A DNA stretch of 64,000 nt from Ooceraea biroi (Eukaryota; Arthropoda; Insecta; Hymenoptera; Formicidae), in assembly GCF_003672135.1 (NCBI RefSeq), contig NC_039511.1:7094464-7158463 (forward strand). Reading direction: 5' to 3'. Positions within the stretch are counted from its first letter, which is position 1; each line of letters starts with the position of its first letter. Of the stretch, positions 23,000-36,053 are shown piece by piece. A program made the translations under genes and the position numbers. A model generated the notes under the pieces. The model saw only the letters and a list, made by a program, of their open reading frames with translations, ran no database searches and was not told where the DNA came from.

Positions 23000-24694
23000 G
23001 TAAGTTCAGTCTTTTGTGTAAACACGTAAATTGTAGTAATAAATTTAAGACATTGAAATCGTAAAAGAATATACTTACGATTTAAAAATATTTTTGAAGA
23101 TAACATTTTTTCTAATGCATGCAAATCATAAATCTTGAAAGAATTCGTCAATTTAACATGCATCGAGTCCATAGAAGCTGGATGATATCGACCGCAAGTG
23201 CGTTGTCGCGATTCTGAAACAAGAGTGAATTGTTGCTACGAACAACAATCTTATTTTCGTACATTCGTACCTTGTTCCACGTGGAAAGCAACGTCCATCG
23301 CGCATTTCGCAGCTAAGAATTCGGCGGCGATAGTGGCAACAATCGCTCCGTTTTCCGATCGGTTGTGTGAAGCCGATTCGCCGTCTTCCGCAGGTGGAAG
23401 TCGTATCGGAATATTACACATTAGCTTGACGCGTGTCGCGCGAAGCGAAACCCGGCAAATGCATTCCGCCAAGTCCGGAGTCTCGCGCGAGCCGACCGCG
23501 AACAACTCGCGAGCGAACTCAAGCTGCTCTCTTCTTCAGCCACCCTCTTGATATTCGTATGCGGCTGCTACGTGGTTGCGAGATGTTTAGCGCGAAACGC
23601 GCGGCGGTCCCGAGTAATTACCCAATCAAGACTGTCGGGTACGCAGTCAAAGGGCTAACTTAATCATTGATAGAACGGAAGATCTCTGCCTCTTCCTCTT
23701 TCTCTCCCCCGAGACCACACGACCTCGACCACACGATTGAAATTGCCCTCGACAATTATCTCTGTTACTCGTCCGAGATATTTTCGACTCCACGTGCGTT
23801 GTTGTAAAAAAATCGTGACTTTTCTTCACGGAAACGCATATTATAGTTCGGACAAACCTTCTCTCGGTATCCAGTTTGTATTACATTTGCTAAGTTTTTG
23901 TCCTCATTATTTTGCCTCAGAAATTAATTGAGGATAAAATAGTTTATAATTATTCATGTAAGGTAATTTTTTCGCGATAATTTGCAGATATGCGATCATG
24001 CCGAAGAGACAATACGCTCTGATCTAAGAACGATTTCATCGTCAAAGCGTTAAACGAGATGAAAGTGCACGCGCGAGTTTCTTTCTTTTCTCCTTTCTTT
24101 CTCAGATATTTACACGTATTTTTCGTTTACCATCGAATCTTGCGCGACGAAGAGAATTGTGCCGACGAAATGTTTCCGCATGCGAGCGAGAAACCCGCGC
24201 GCGACTTCTCGGGCTCGCGACACAAAAGAAACCGAGGAAGCTCTACGCGGGTGGAAACTTCGCGAAATTCAACCATCAAAGGGTTAATACCCTCTCTGGT
24301 CGCATGCCAAGAATTGTTTCCCTGTGATGTTTCGACCGAATTTAGTCGCCGCAGTGGGATTTCGTGCCAATTACGTGCTTAGATTACCGCGCGCGTGTAA
24401 ATCAGCGAGATTGTATCTTGCAGAACAGGATGGGGATGGAATCATGGCGTGGATTTAACTGTCCAAGTATTCAAAGTATAATCGATTCGCGATTCATGTG
24501 ACGCAAATATACGCACATAATATTAACTCATTAATTTGTAATTCCAATTTATTAATTTTGCAAAGGAAGATGGCAAAAATTATCTCTTAATGTTTTATTA
24601 TCTTATTCACTTAATTATTTTTATTTATACATTATATTATATATATTGTTTTATTTTCATCACCTCATACTTACGTTTTGCGTTTTTGTTTCAG
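23000..24694. other. Intron between two candidate exons
   Basis: It lies between the GTAAGT donor at 23000 and the TTTTTGTTTCAG acceptor ending at 24694. No embedded gene or transposon was recognised. Short ORFs here are in arbitrary frames. Confidence 0.55.
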
Positions 24695-24766
24695 TGTTGG
24701 TAGCGATCTTCTGGATGATTTGGGAGACGACGCCAAATCCGTTCGCACAAATGATGACAGCAAAAA
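24695..24766 (+). CDS. Small symmetric exon (72 bp) of the same host gene
   Basis: It is framed by a strong acceptor (TTTTTGTTTCAG) and a donor (AAAAA|GTAAGTG). Its phase matches the exon ending at 22999; together they read on as VGSDLLDDLGDDAKSV and then RTNDDSK. The peptide is acidic. The exon is 24 codons long and starts and ends in the same phase, so it could be skipped without changing the downstream frame. The next exon was not found in the window. Confidence 0.55.
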
Positions 24767-25318
24767 GTAAGTGAATGTATCACAGAGATTCTCGAGAGAA
24801 AAAGAAAAAGTATCGAAAAACAATCGCAATGTCCAAACGCCCGAAATAAATCTAGCACCATTGACTCGAACTTTTGATGCAATATGACTGTCAACGATTA
24901 CATAGTATTATGTCAGATATTGCCAAGGTGAGTGCCACCTTGACCTACCGCGATTCTTTGCTCCGGCTTCATCAGCGACGTCACTAATCCGATGTAATGT
25001 ACCTGCTGTTATACGATGCAAATCGCTTCGCACAACTGTCCGATCGTTTGAGCGTTCGAGCGAGCTGTTATGCCTCGCAACACTTATATGCATCCCTATA
25101 GTATAAGCAGTTAATCGAATGAAATAAGAATCGAAAAATGTCAGATTTTCCAAATGTCAAAAAAGTATTCCAAATCTTCTGGAGAAACTTTGAACATTTT
25201 TGAGATACCTGAGAAGTTTTGCATCCTTTGCGAATATATGTTATGTATGATATAAATACGCATAGTAATATGTATACACATACATATAAATACAAATTAA
25301 TATGTACATTTTATTATA

Positions 25319-27162
25319 CAGGGTGTCCCATCTCTCTTCGTTAGTCATTCCGCAGTGTGTCACGGGAAATGATGGGACGCCCAAAACGATAGGATCTCAT
25401 CTCGGTCTGGATAAAAGGGGTAGAGAGTGGGAGTTGGGGAATAAAACGCAACAACTACGTTTACGCGCGGGTGCATGCCGCACACTACGCGGAGCAGAAA
25501 GAGGAGAAAGAGTGGGAGAAGAACGACACGGCGGCGGTGGTGGAAATGGACGGTTGGTTTGACATGGGGCTCCATATAATCAAACCAGCTCCCGTATTTA
25601 TGGTCGAGAGCCATCCACCGTACCTGGTGTGTACCCATTCCTCATTCCTGCGTCCTGCTCGACACAGGACTATTAAATTTGGAAACTCTATACCTCTGGC
25701 AGCACACACACACACATACACGTGTATACGACCGTGTGTCATGCTCGCTCGCTCGCGCTGACACTCCGCGCGGCTCAAATCTACTGCGTTTTATAAGCGC
25801 ATCAAAGTTAATGGTGGAGGCGCTCCTCTGCAATTCCGCGCCGAGCGCATCCCCCTCATGATTCTCCTTGCACGGGGATTCGCGCATGCACGCGCGCGCG
25901 GAGGCGGCAGGCAGCTCCCCTCGACACATTGGGGTTGCAGGTGCCAAGATCATATTTTTGTTTACAATCCCCGGCGAATCTGTACCTCGAACGACGTGGA
26001 ATATGGCAGCCGCGGCGGCGAAATTTCGCGGTAACGACACGTCGCACCTCTAGGCCATCCGACGTATAAACGCGACGCATAAAAGGTCGCACTATAATTC
26101 AACCAGCCCCTCTTCCGCCTGGGCATTACTGCTTAACGCGAGGGCAAAAGGGATGGCTGTATTAAAATCCACGAACGCGCTTTCGATCGACGTTTCGTCG
26201 AGGTTTCGTCGAGGCTTCGTCGACGTTCTTCCGCGGCGAGCAATTTCATTTGGGGGTCTTCCGCGATGATGATGTTCTTTCGATCTTTTTTTATGGGAGT
26301 TATCGCATTGTGTTGTCAGTCTTCATGCCGAATCAGCACGACTGAGTGTTCTGTCCTTGGTGGGTCGAGAGAAAAGCGCGACTTTGATTAATGGCGCGTT
26401 CGCGTGTCACTGCGAGCGTCAATTCTCTGGTGTTTCCTACATTGAATGAGGCTTCCGACGTTCGTCGTCAGGCTACTCGGCACGTAACATCGCGTTGAGA
26501 TAATCTGCTAACACACGAATTGGCGGCCGTTACACGTTAGTTTGCCTCTAACGCCGACGGATTATCGCCGGTAACTCGACGCGATAACCCGTGTTTAGCG
26601 CGCATTTGCGCTATCCTGATGCGGCAGGGTTGTTGCATCACTTGTGCGTGCTTCCATGCGTGCCTGAAGGTGTGCGAGCGGTCATAATACCGGCGGCATC
26701 GTATCGCGTTTCAATCGCCATTCGTTCGAGTGCCATTGGCCGTACACGTATAACTGTGATGTAGTAAAAGTCAGCTAAAAGCTAAACTAAAAGAGGAAAA
26801 CGAAATACCGCGAAAAGCGTGGCGGAAAAGCGGCCAGTTACGCGGAATTATGGACGGACACGCGCGATAGTCAGTTATGTTGTCTGGCGACATGTTCGTG
26901 ACACGCGACGAGATCACGCACGTGACGACTCATTCCTTTCTATGATTCACGAATCGAAGGATCGATCGACGTGTTTGTAAAATTGATGTCGTGTCCGCGT
27001 CGTCGCTTCGCATAAACGATCGCGTTTAATACCTTCGGCACGTATCATTGTCAATACGATCAGCGTCGTTGAAAATCAATTAGCCAATACGCTTTGTCTG
27101 ATACGTATCACGCGGTCAATTAAGCCTTTCAATAGTAGAATAGCCGAGTGGCCGATATATAA
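25319..27162. other. Non-coding sequence, with a CAGGGTGTCCC-type end at its start
   Basis: It begins with TA-flanked CAGGGTGTCCCATCTCTC, an end typical of Tc1/mariner-class elements, without a visible partner. A (CA)n tract lies near 25704. GC is moderate. Many short overlapping frames occur, but none has a recognisable domain or good splice context. Confidence 0.5.
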
Positions 27163-28035
27163 CCGACTAGAAATGTTGTCAGGTTTACCTAATATGTTAT
27201 AAGGACCTGACGTGGTTGGCGTAAGGTAATCCTGAATAAGGTATACCTAAGAATATCCTCATCAGGTTCAAATATGTATGACCTTTTTAGGGTTAAAATA
27301 ATAAGGAACATATTAGGACCTTCTTACGTTATGCCTGATATTTCAAAGTACAAATTTTGTTGAGGTTTACATTATTAGTACCTACTAAGGATCTTATTCC
27401 TTCATCCTGATATTTTTTTAAATTTAGAGGTAAAGGTTTCCCACATCTGGTCCTACATCGGACCATACGTAGTTTATCATATTATAATGTACGTTATATA
27501 CTTAATGTAGAAAGAATAGTAATTTCTACTTAATTTGCGAGTATTAATTATTTTTATATCATATACATTTCAATGTATTCGATTATGGAACAATAAGAGA
27601 TAAAAATCAACACAAGTGTGTGTGTATTCCGCCTCTGATTCACCAAGTGACCGATAGATGGCCAGGTCAGGCGTGACGTTCTCGCAAGAAACATTTGGTT
27701 AGCACCTTACAAATAACCATCTGGAAAACCGATCCGATACTCTTTTCTTCTCTTCTTTTGGACTCTTACTTAGAACATATACTAGTAGTATATGTTCTAA
27801 GGACTCTTACACTCACCGAAAATATCAAGTTTTAGTAATCTTTTAGACGACTTGGTGCTGTCTGGGTAGTAAAGATTTAATAATTCAACCCGATATAAAC
27901 CTGATGAGGATATCCAGATAGGACCTAACTATTGTGCTGCGTTACATGACTGATCAGGTCTGATGAATTTACTTATCAGGACCTGATAATAAAATAAGGT
28001 CAACCTGATCAGGACACTGGATAAATTCTAGTCGG
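27163..28035. mobile_element. MITE-like element, 873 bp
   Basis: Ten-base inverted ends CCGACTAGAA and TTCTAGTCGG limit an AT-rich segment full of short AGGTCCTGA / ACCTGATCAGG-type inverted motifs. There is no coding potential. No clear target duplication was seen, so the superfamily is open. A hairpin insertion sits inside (27760-27810). Confidence 0.6.
27760..27810. mobile_element. 31-bp hairpin insertion flanked by a 10-bp direct repeat
   Basis: GGACTCTTAC occurs at 27760-27769 and again at 27801-27810. Between them lies TTAGAACATATACT-AGT-AGTATATGTTCTAA, with perfect 14-bp arms and a 3-base loop. The layout is that of an insertion with a target duplication, but the insert is far shorter than usual MITEs. 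Confidence 0.75.
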
Positions 28036-31000
28036 GAAGAACGCGATTGTCTTGTCACGCGTGTTAAACGTGAATATTTGGTCCATGTTTGGTCGAAAGT
28101 AATACTCCGCAATTCGAAAATGCGGTACCTCGACTGTTTCGTTGAAAGAAGTCGATTCGAAGTATCTAGATCAGGTCTCGAGATAGATGCAAGTGATGCA
28201 GGTACATTGTCGGCGGATCGTGGAACGCTTTGCTAAGAGCCTTTCTCGTGCTCTTCAGAAAAAATTGCAACCTGCTTACTTTGTTAGCCGCGAGCAAACG
28301 GTGTATTAAAACGCATCGGAGCGTGGCTTTTCTCGGGAGTAACTGCGTATTTGTGCACAACGTTACACGGCCGGATGCACGGGACGGGGAAGCTCCGGCA
28401 TGGCGTAATACGCGGTTTGCAAGATCAGCAACCAAACGAAAACACCAGGTTTTATACACCGGCGAGTTGCGGGCGTAAAACCGCGCCGTTGCCAAACATG
28501 GAATCCGCGCCATTCGCGCGGCCATCGATTAAAACGTGCGGTCATAATGCCCGCGCGGGTTTTATTTCGACTTTCAGCATAACGACGACGCGCCGCCGAT
28601 TTGATTCCCGCTTTTGGCTGTGGCGAAGTATCATACCTATCCGCCAGCGACTACGTACGCATGGGCGTACATACATTTACACACGCGTGTAAACGGCGCG
28701 CTTACTCCCGCGAATGGTACGTACGAGAGACGAACGTGCACGGGCAAACGACCCACGAGAATTCCGCGTTTTGCTCCGATTTTTATTATTCACTCGACTG
28801 ACGTTCGTCACCGTTCACCATCTCGCTTCTCACCTCGCACCGTTCCTCTGAACTCTGGAAAGAATCCCTTTTCTCGCTTCCGTTCTCCCCGCTGAGCTTC
28901 CCTGCGTTCTCGCTATCGCTCCATCCGATTACATCTTTCATAATTTACTCGTAAGCAGAAAAATTGGATCTTGTCGTCTCCGTTCGCCAATCAACGTCAC
29001 GTAAATTATAGCATTTTTTAGTTGCGGAAAATCGCTCTTGTTTCATATACTTTGCATTGTCGATTGATATTTCATTCGTGCAATTTGATATATTTTTATC
29101 TGTAAAAGTTCTACATTGGCCTGTGAATTACGAAGCAGCGCACCAGAGCGTGCCTTAATTTTTATGTATCACGCTATTTTTCGCGGGACATCCCGGCGAC
29201 ACGGTGACGTGAAAGAGAGTACTCACCGTGATACGTGAGCATAAACCGTGGCCTCGTTGTTCTCATCTTTAATATCCTGCCACTTCCTCAAGTTTCACGT
29301 GTAACACCGTAAGACAGAGTAAATTCTACATATCCGAGAACATTAAACATGGGACATTTCTAACTAGAACTAGATTATTACTTGAGTAATGTCAAGTAAA
29401 ACCGGTCACCGGTGATCATTATGGCGGTTATAAATGTAATCCATAAACGAAAAATTCAGAAAGATGGAAAGATATTTATATAAAGAGAATTTGTAAATAT
29501 AATTCCAATATACATATATATGCCATATCACTGAAAAAAACATGTACCTGCGCAGTTCAGCAGAACAATACTTTGACTATGAATGTGTTAAGACGTTTGC
29601 TACCACCGTGGTTGGCAAACTATACATGGATCATATTTTCTTAATTTTTGATATTGCTAAATAGACTTTCTTTATGCAAAATAAATCTCACTCACGCCGT
29701 GTGTGACACGGGTTTGTTTCACGTGTGATCGGTGCATCACGCATATGTGATACGTGCTAATGAACGCGTAAGGAATACGTATTTTCCACTAGTGGAGCGT
29801 ACCTTTATTGTCACCTAGATTCTGATAGAAACACGATGTACGCAAGCTAGCTGGATTGGCGATATATTTAAAAGCTCCCTTATATAGAACGCGGCAAAAG
29901 TGCAGCTCGTTCAACGAAACGATAAACTGCGGACACTACGTTCCGCCACATCAAGTTTACAAAAATTCTCCTACATCGTCGAGACGTGCGGAATAAGCGA
30001 ATAAGGGAGACAGTGGTCACACACCCTCTACGTGTCTCAGATTTCTTCTCTCATCCGACGTACGTTCTCCTTGCAGCCACGCGTAATGCGACCGCGTGCT
30101 ATCAGTTTCCTCCCTTTTTATAGAGCGCGAGAGTCTGTTGCAGCGGAGGCACTCCTGGTGAATGTACACGCGCATCGAGAAAATAGGTGCATACGGCCCG
30201 TGGAAAGTGACGCCGCGCCGTTCCATTTACGAGGTGTGTCGTCGAGACACGCCGGCCGATCGAGAGTCGACCTGCACGAGCGACCGATTAAGTGAGTTTG
30301 TTGCACGAACGGGGACGACCGAGGAAGAGAGAGATAGATGGAGAGAAAAAATCGGCTATTCTTGTTTTAAGACACGACGAGCCTTCTACTAACATAAACG
30401 GTACTCTTTAAGAGAGTAACGTAAGAATACTGGATACAGTTGAATATCTCGCATAATGTCAATGTGAACAATTTAGTTGAGTCAATCGTGTAACGTCTAT
30501 ATGATGATAAAATTTTGATGAAAACATTGATAGAAATGGTTAAATGCAGGTCGAGACGATACAACGCTGAAAGGGAAAGTAGGAGAAATGTAGAAGATAC
30601 GTGTGCATGATGCAGCAAGCAACTGAAATTTTTATTGCTTTTAGAGTTGTTTAAACTCTCAGACTCAATTATGGCAATGCGATGGAAAAAATATTGAGAA
30701 GTGGATGTACGAATAAGGATGGAAACAAAAAGAGAATAGAATAAAAAAGAAGAAAAAGGAAGTAAAGAGAGAAGGGTGCAGAAATGAGAGCAAATACGAT
30801 TTGTCGATCAAGGCTAAATTTATTTACTATGCGAAGTGGGGTTTTCGTAAGAAGCAAATCGTAGAGAAAGCATAAAATGAAGCAAGCAAACGACAAGAGG
30901 TGGGAGAGGACCGAAGGCCAGAAAAGGAATATTGTGTCTTGGCCAAGAGTAAGCGGCTGTACCTTCTAAAACGAAGCGAAAAAGAATGAATAATGCAGCA

Positions 31001-34000
31001 GGCGACTGTAATTATTAGAAATCTATCGGCGGCGTATCTTAACTATCGTCGTAAAATAGCGGAAGGTCGATAGGAGTCTGTTAATGGAACGAGCTATACT
31101 CAAACATCATAGTTACTTAAATAGATCTCAACACTTAAATTACTTGAATTCTCGTTATCGATAGATTAATGCAAACGCTTCCTTTAAACAAACACACCAT
31201 TCTCCAAGTGTTTCTAAGTAATTGTACACTTTCGAATCTTCTAAAAATGATAAATAATTGAGACAGGATGTTGAGCATGCAGCTGATCTTACTGATCCGA
31301 GGTTACTAATTATTTAAAACTATTGAAAGTTACACACATATAAAGTTACACACACTGAAAACGAGACACTAGAATAATCCTGCTATGGTAGATTACCGCC
31401 ACGGATCGTTGCTCAAGAAAATGCCAATTTACGGTCGTTATACTTTCTCGTTAGGGCTCAACTTGGACCGGCTAGCAATACGGAGTGACAAGGAAGAGTA
31501 CCGGTCGAACCCGAGATAGGAAAGTCACGTTTTGTTATATTTCGGGGTGAAAAGGGCGGAGAAAATGGAGCACGGGCGCATCGTCTACGTGACCTTAATT
31601 AATCTGCCCTCGTAGCCGCATGCCGTCAGCTCTCGTGCAAACGGAGCACGATGACGCGAGCGTAAACGTGTACACGCGCGCGCATATAGCTCGTGGGAAA
31701 AGAGCTTACTTCGCCATAGCGTAGGTTCGTAGGGTGCCCACCGCACTCACCCGCACTTAAGCCTACCGCACATGGTACTTGTTTTCTTGTTGGATTGCTT
31801 GCTTGGCGCTGTGATGGTTTGCTCGACTAAATTGCCGGCAGGCTGTCAGCAACACCGACCGTTCTTCGTGAGTCCTCTCGCTTATGCGCCTTCGTGAAAA
31901 CCACCACAGCCTTTGCTCTCGATCTCGGAGCGATTTCGCGAACAAATCCGATTCCACGGCCTGCGAGAGATCCCACGCCGTTGATTCGCTAACGGGCACA
32001 AGCATATACCCTTCAAGTCGAGTAAAAAAGTCGGTTCCGGATCCAGAGAAGGAATCGAGCATCGCTGTGCTGAAATAAGTTTCTTTCTGTTCTGTTTACT
32101 CAAATTAAAAAACTTGCGATCGCCACGCATGTAAACTACGTGCAATAAATCGCGAGGATGTTTTCACTCGGAGAAAGATCAAACGATTTTCAATAGGGGG
32201 ATGATTACGGGAACTAAAAGATTGTTTAATTTTGGGGGTAATTAGGGAGAATTAGGAATCGAAGATGGAAATGAACAATTAAACGCCAAATGAAACGGAT
32301 TACAGCTGCTGCATTGTAGATGCACGCTTTCGCAGGCACTAAATAAATTACGCTCGTAAGGATCTCAGCTTGCCAGCGCGGATGCGTATCCATTTACATC
32401 TGTCTACACCGCATAGCTGTGTATTTAACTTGAAATTTACTTATGCGCCATATGCTCCTCGGCGTATACGTCTAATCAGCGGTACTTCATCCCTGTGGTT
32501 GAACGAAGTTTGGCTCTCGAGGAAGATGCTAGACAACAGCCTTAAGGAACACGCCACTCGCAGCACCTCCGAGACCTAATTTAATCGCCACGGTATGAGC
32601 TGTCCGATCTCCGTGAGCTCCACGCTCCGCACGTCGATGTGAATGTAACTACGAGTAACTGTATCACTCCTTCCGCCTCTCACTCTCGGACGCGATCTAA
32701 GGTTTCCTAATTCGCCTTTCGATCTGTCAATGTGTCAAGCTTCGGATCCGCAAGATTCCTTCGAAATAGAATATATCGAAGTTGATAGCATTGTATTTTT
32801 GCCTTTTTACATTTTTTTCTCTATAATTTTATAGCTTTCCTAATAATCCTTGTTCTAAACAGAAGTTGTATGACACGTGCACACATATGCACGCATTTTT
32901 AGACTATCATAATTTGAAATCTCAGGTTAAGAATCTAGAATTGAAATACGTCGCTATATTTGTAGTCCAGAAGGGTGCGCCATGCTGCTAAATTGAGTTT
33001 AGGTGGCTCAGATTTCGTCGATGCCACCTGCCTCACGCCGCTCCGTCTGACCACTCGAGCCCGTTTCCGCTGATGTAACGCATGCCCTTTCGCGTCTCAC
33101 TCTCGTTACCGCGAAAGCGCAAAAGTATTCGACCGCGTTACACGGCCGATCAAGTTCTTGCGCGCCGACACACCATCGCCGCTTGCGTAATTACCGGACA
33201 CGATGCCGCTGTGGTTTACGAGCTCGTAAGTCATCATGTGCGAAAGTGAACGTACGTATATATTGGATCAGTGAAAAAGTTTGGTTTAGAACTTTGCATC
33301 AAATTTTACTGTATTGCATTCAGAGTAATTAAATTATTCATCGTTGTCTATGATTCAATATTATTGTCTATGATAGGCGTTACCAATATTGTTATCTGCG
33401 TTACACCTAAATTGATTTGAAAAATTAAAATTGAATCGAATTCTTTGATAGACTCAATATATACGTGCGTGCCGCACATTTCTGCAAAGTTCTCGACTCG
33501 GATGGCGCGCTCACCCATTCGTGCGAATTTATTCGTTCGTCTCTCGACGAATGATGGAAAACCGCGTGTTCCTACCGTTTTCCCCTCGAAGACGCGCGAC
33601 GTACGTATGGTTATCCGTACCTCGTGCGTTCCACGTGCCAATTAAAAGTTTCTCTGATTCCGTTTGACGCGCCATCGGAGCGCGCCTCTTTAACTTCTCG
33701 CTTCCGCGCGGAGAGTTATCCGATGACACGACGAAACTTTTTCCTTGATACCGGAACACGGTGGATCCAATCGCAGGAATCTGCCTCCTCGTTTCCTCCC
33801 TCCTCATTCACCCTCTTGGATCCTAGAGCGGCGGAGGGGAAGCGAAACGAACTGGGATCGTTCCTCGGTCTCGCGTTCGAAATGCGCGATGACATAAGAG
33901 AGCGCTTGTAGCGCGCTTTGTTTTTTAGAGCGTGAAAGTACAAAAGATTAATTAATTGGCGTATCAATTGGGCTATTGCGAAAGGATGGCCGACGACGAC

Positions 34001-34767
34001 CTTGCAATGATTTATTTCGCCGGCGAGCTATGACGCGATATATAATATCATCGCGTGATACAACTGCGACCGATCAGAAGCTGTGTAGCGTAGCGGAACG
34101 TACGTGGTATCACACTTTTGAAACTCTCTTTCGTCGTACGTGCCGATAGTCGCCACCCATCGGCTTGCTGCACCCTCCGCCTGTGCGATTAGTCTCGTAA
34201 ATTTCAGCGTGCACCGCGGCCAAGTATCGCCGATACATTTTCGCGACAAGGAGATTTATATAACACGAATCATACTTGTTCTTTACAGGTGAACACCGAT
34301 TGCCGACGATTATGTAAGAAATATTTCAAGAAAGACTTCGTGTATCAACTGCAGCGTTGCTCGCTTCATTTGCATTGCGACTGCCATAAATCAAAGCAAA
34401 TGAAAAGGTTTGCAGTCTTTCGAAAACTCTCACTGAGTCAGGCACGAAGATGTAATCATCATCGAGATTTTAATGCTTAACAATTCGTGCGCTTCAATAT
34501 TACGTATCAATGTCTTTGAGAACGATTCTTCTCATAGCTGCGATTACTCAATTATCTGAAATCTCATGGATATATTATTAGAAGAGTTTAATTGTGTACG
34601 TAGTTTTAACATTTTTGTATGTCGAGTTTTTTATACCTGTATTGATTGGATCAAAAGTCAAAAGCGGAGCTGACTAGCGTACTTATTATACTTATTACTT
34701 AGATACTCTGCACCAATTTTGAACATATATTAGCAAAGAGACGCTAATATCATATTCTAGGTAAGTA
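28036..34767. other. 6.7 kb without a recognised gene
   Basis: The composition resembles insect intron or intergenic sequence, with scattered CpG-rich patches. Open frames of 60-120 codons occur on both strands but overlap each other, lack domains and lack paired splice signals. A weak acceptor-like TTCTTTACAG at 34279-34288 precedes a 63-codon Cys/His-rich frame, which I could not support as an exon. Confidence 0.5.
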
Positions 34768-36053
34768 TTGGGTCGTCCGGAAAGTTCGTGCCGATTTTGA
34801 AGGAAAATTCAAAGGCAACATTTTTTTATGTCGATAAATATTTATTGACTTATGTATGCACCGTTTTGTTTCACAACCTTTGTCCATCTTTCACGCAACT
34901 GGAAGATTCCATTCTCCCAGAACTTCTTAGGTTTCTCGGCGAAAAACTCCTCAAGGTGGTTTTTTATGTCGATCAAAGAGTTGAAGTTCTTGCCGCTAAG
35001 AGAATTTTGCAAAGACCTAAATAAGTGAAAGTCTGAAGGTGCAATGTCTGGTGAATACGGTGGGTGAGGTAGCACATCCCAGCCAAACTCCAACAATTTT
35101 TGTCGGGTAGTCAAAGAAACATGAGGTCTGGCATTGTCCTGATGGAACACGACGCCCTTCCTATTGGCTAATTCTGGACGTTTTTCCTGAATCGCTGTCT
35201 GTAATTCGTCCAGTTGCGAGCAGTACTTATCTGCATTTATCGTTTGGTTGTGTGGTAGGAGCTCATAATATAGGATTCCTTTCCAATCCCACCAGACACG
35301 GAGCATGACTTTTTTTGGATGAAGGCCGGCTTTCGGAGTGGTTAATGCTGATTCATTTCGCTTACCCCAGGATCTTTTTCGTTCTACATTGTTGTAAATG
35401 ATCCATTTTTCGTCACCCGTCACTAATTGCTTCAAAAATGGTACGTTTGCGTTGCGCTTGTACAGCGAGTCGCAGATGGAAATGCGATCCATTAAATTTT
35501 TTCGGCCAAATTATGCGGAACCCATACATCATAGCGACTTACGTAACCAAGCTTCACTACATGATCGTGGACAGTGGTTTTCGATATTTTCAGTATCTCT
35601 GCTAATTCACGTGTCGTGTAGCGCGGGTTATTCTCGATCAGTGTCTTGATTTGGTCATCATCAGTAGTAGAGGGTCTGTCCGAGCGTTCTTGGTCTTTAA
35701 GGTTAAAATCACCAGCTCTAAACTTAGCGAACCACTTACGTACGGTTCTTTCAGCTAAAGCGCCTTCTCCGTAAACAGAACATATCGAATTTGTTGTTTG
35801 TGAGGCATTTTTGCCTTTCCGGTAATAGAAAAGCATCAAGTGTCTAAAATGTTCTTTGTTTTCTTCCATCTTCAAAAGAGTACAAAACTGACACGAATCA
35901 ATTAATCTGAAACAACTTTTTTCCTAAAGATGCGTTGAAATGTCACCTTTAAGCATATGTATATAAATCGTATGTTTTCAATAACATTGATATATTCAGA
36001 CATGTTCCAACGCCATCTATTAAAAATCGGCACGAACTTTCCGGACGACCCAA
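34768..36053 (-). mobile_element. Mariner transposon, 1286 bp, near-intact
   Basis: Perfect 31-bp terminal inverted repeats (34768-34798 and 36023-36053, starting TTGGGTCGTCCGGAAAGTTC) are flanked by TA on both sides (34766-34767 and 36054-36055). Length and end structure match canonical mariners and recall those described in ants. Only the transposase frame break is evident. Confidence 0.95.
34842..35875 (-). pseudogene. Mariner transposase (DD34D), one frameshift
   Basis: Translation from 35875 gives MKMEENKEHFRHLMLFYYRK, the HTH domain and the WVPHNLAEK linker motif. It stops at 35492 because the frame slips in an A/T run (GAAAAAATTTAATGG). The second part (35492-34842) has VTGDEKWIIY, FHQDNARPHVS and YSPDIAPSDFHLF, that is all three catalytic Asp with 34 residues between the last two. 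A single missing base would account for the split. The two parts total about 343 residues, the family's normal length, so the copy is young. Confidence 0.93.

Larger units (their letters stand above)
20747..25318 (+). repeat. Left arm of a 4.6-kb inverted duplication
   Basis: It is the inverted counterpart of 45850-50517, with landmarks in mirrored order: TTTCCCTCTTTCCCGCCATT at about 20754, the exon at 22550, the exon at 24695, and the border at TA followed by CAGGGTGTCCC at 25319. This arm has the cleaner reading frames and splice sites. 20747-22549 and 24767-25318 contain no recognised gene and are taken as intron. Confidence 0.85.

Noticed and set aside
28166..28895. Several overlapping ORFs of 60-119 codons
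   Set aside because: They overlap on both strands, with no domain, no repeat-free conserved motif and no paired splice sites.
34289..34480. 63-codon Cys/His-rich frame after an acceptor-like TTCTTTACAG
   Set aside because: Cys and His spacing fits no known finger, there is no matching donor, and no adjoining exon was found.
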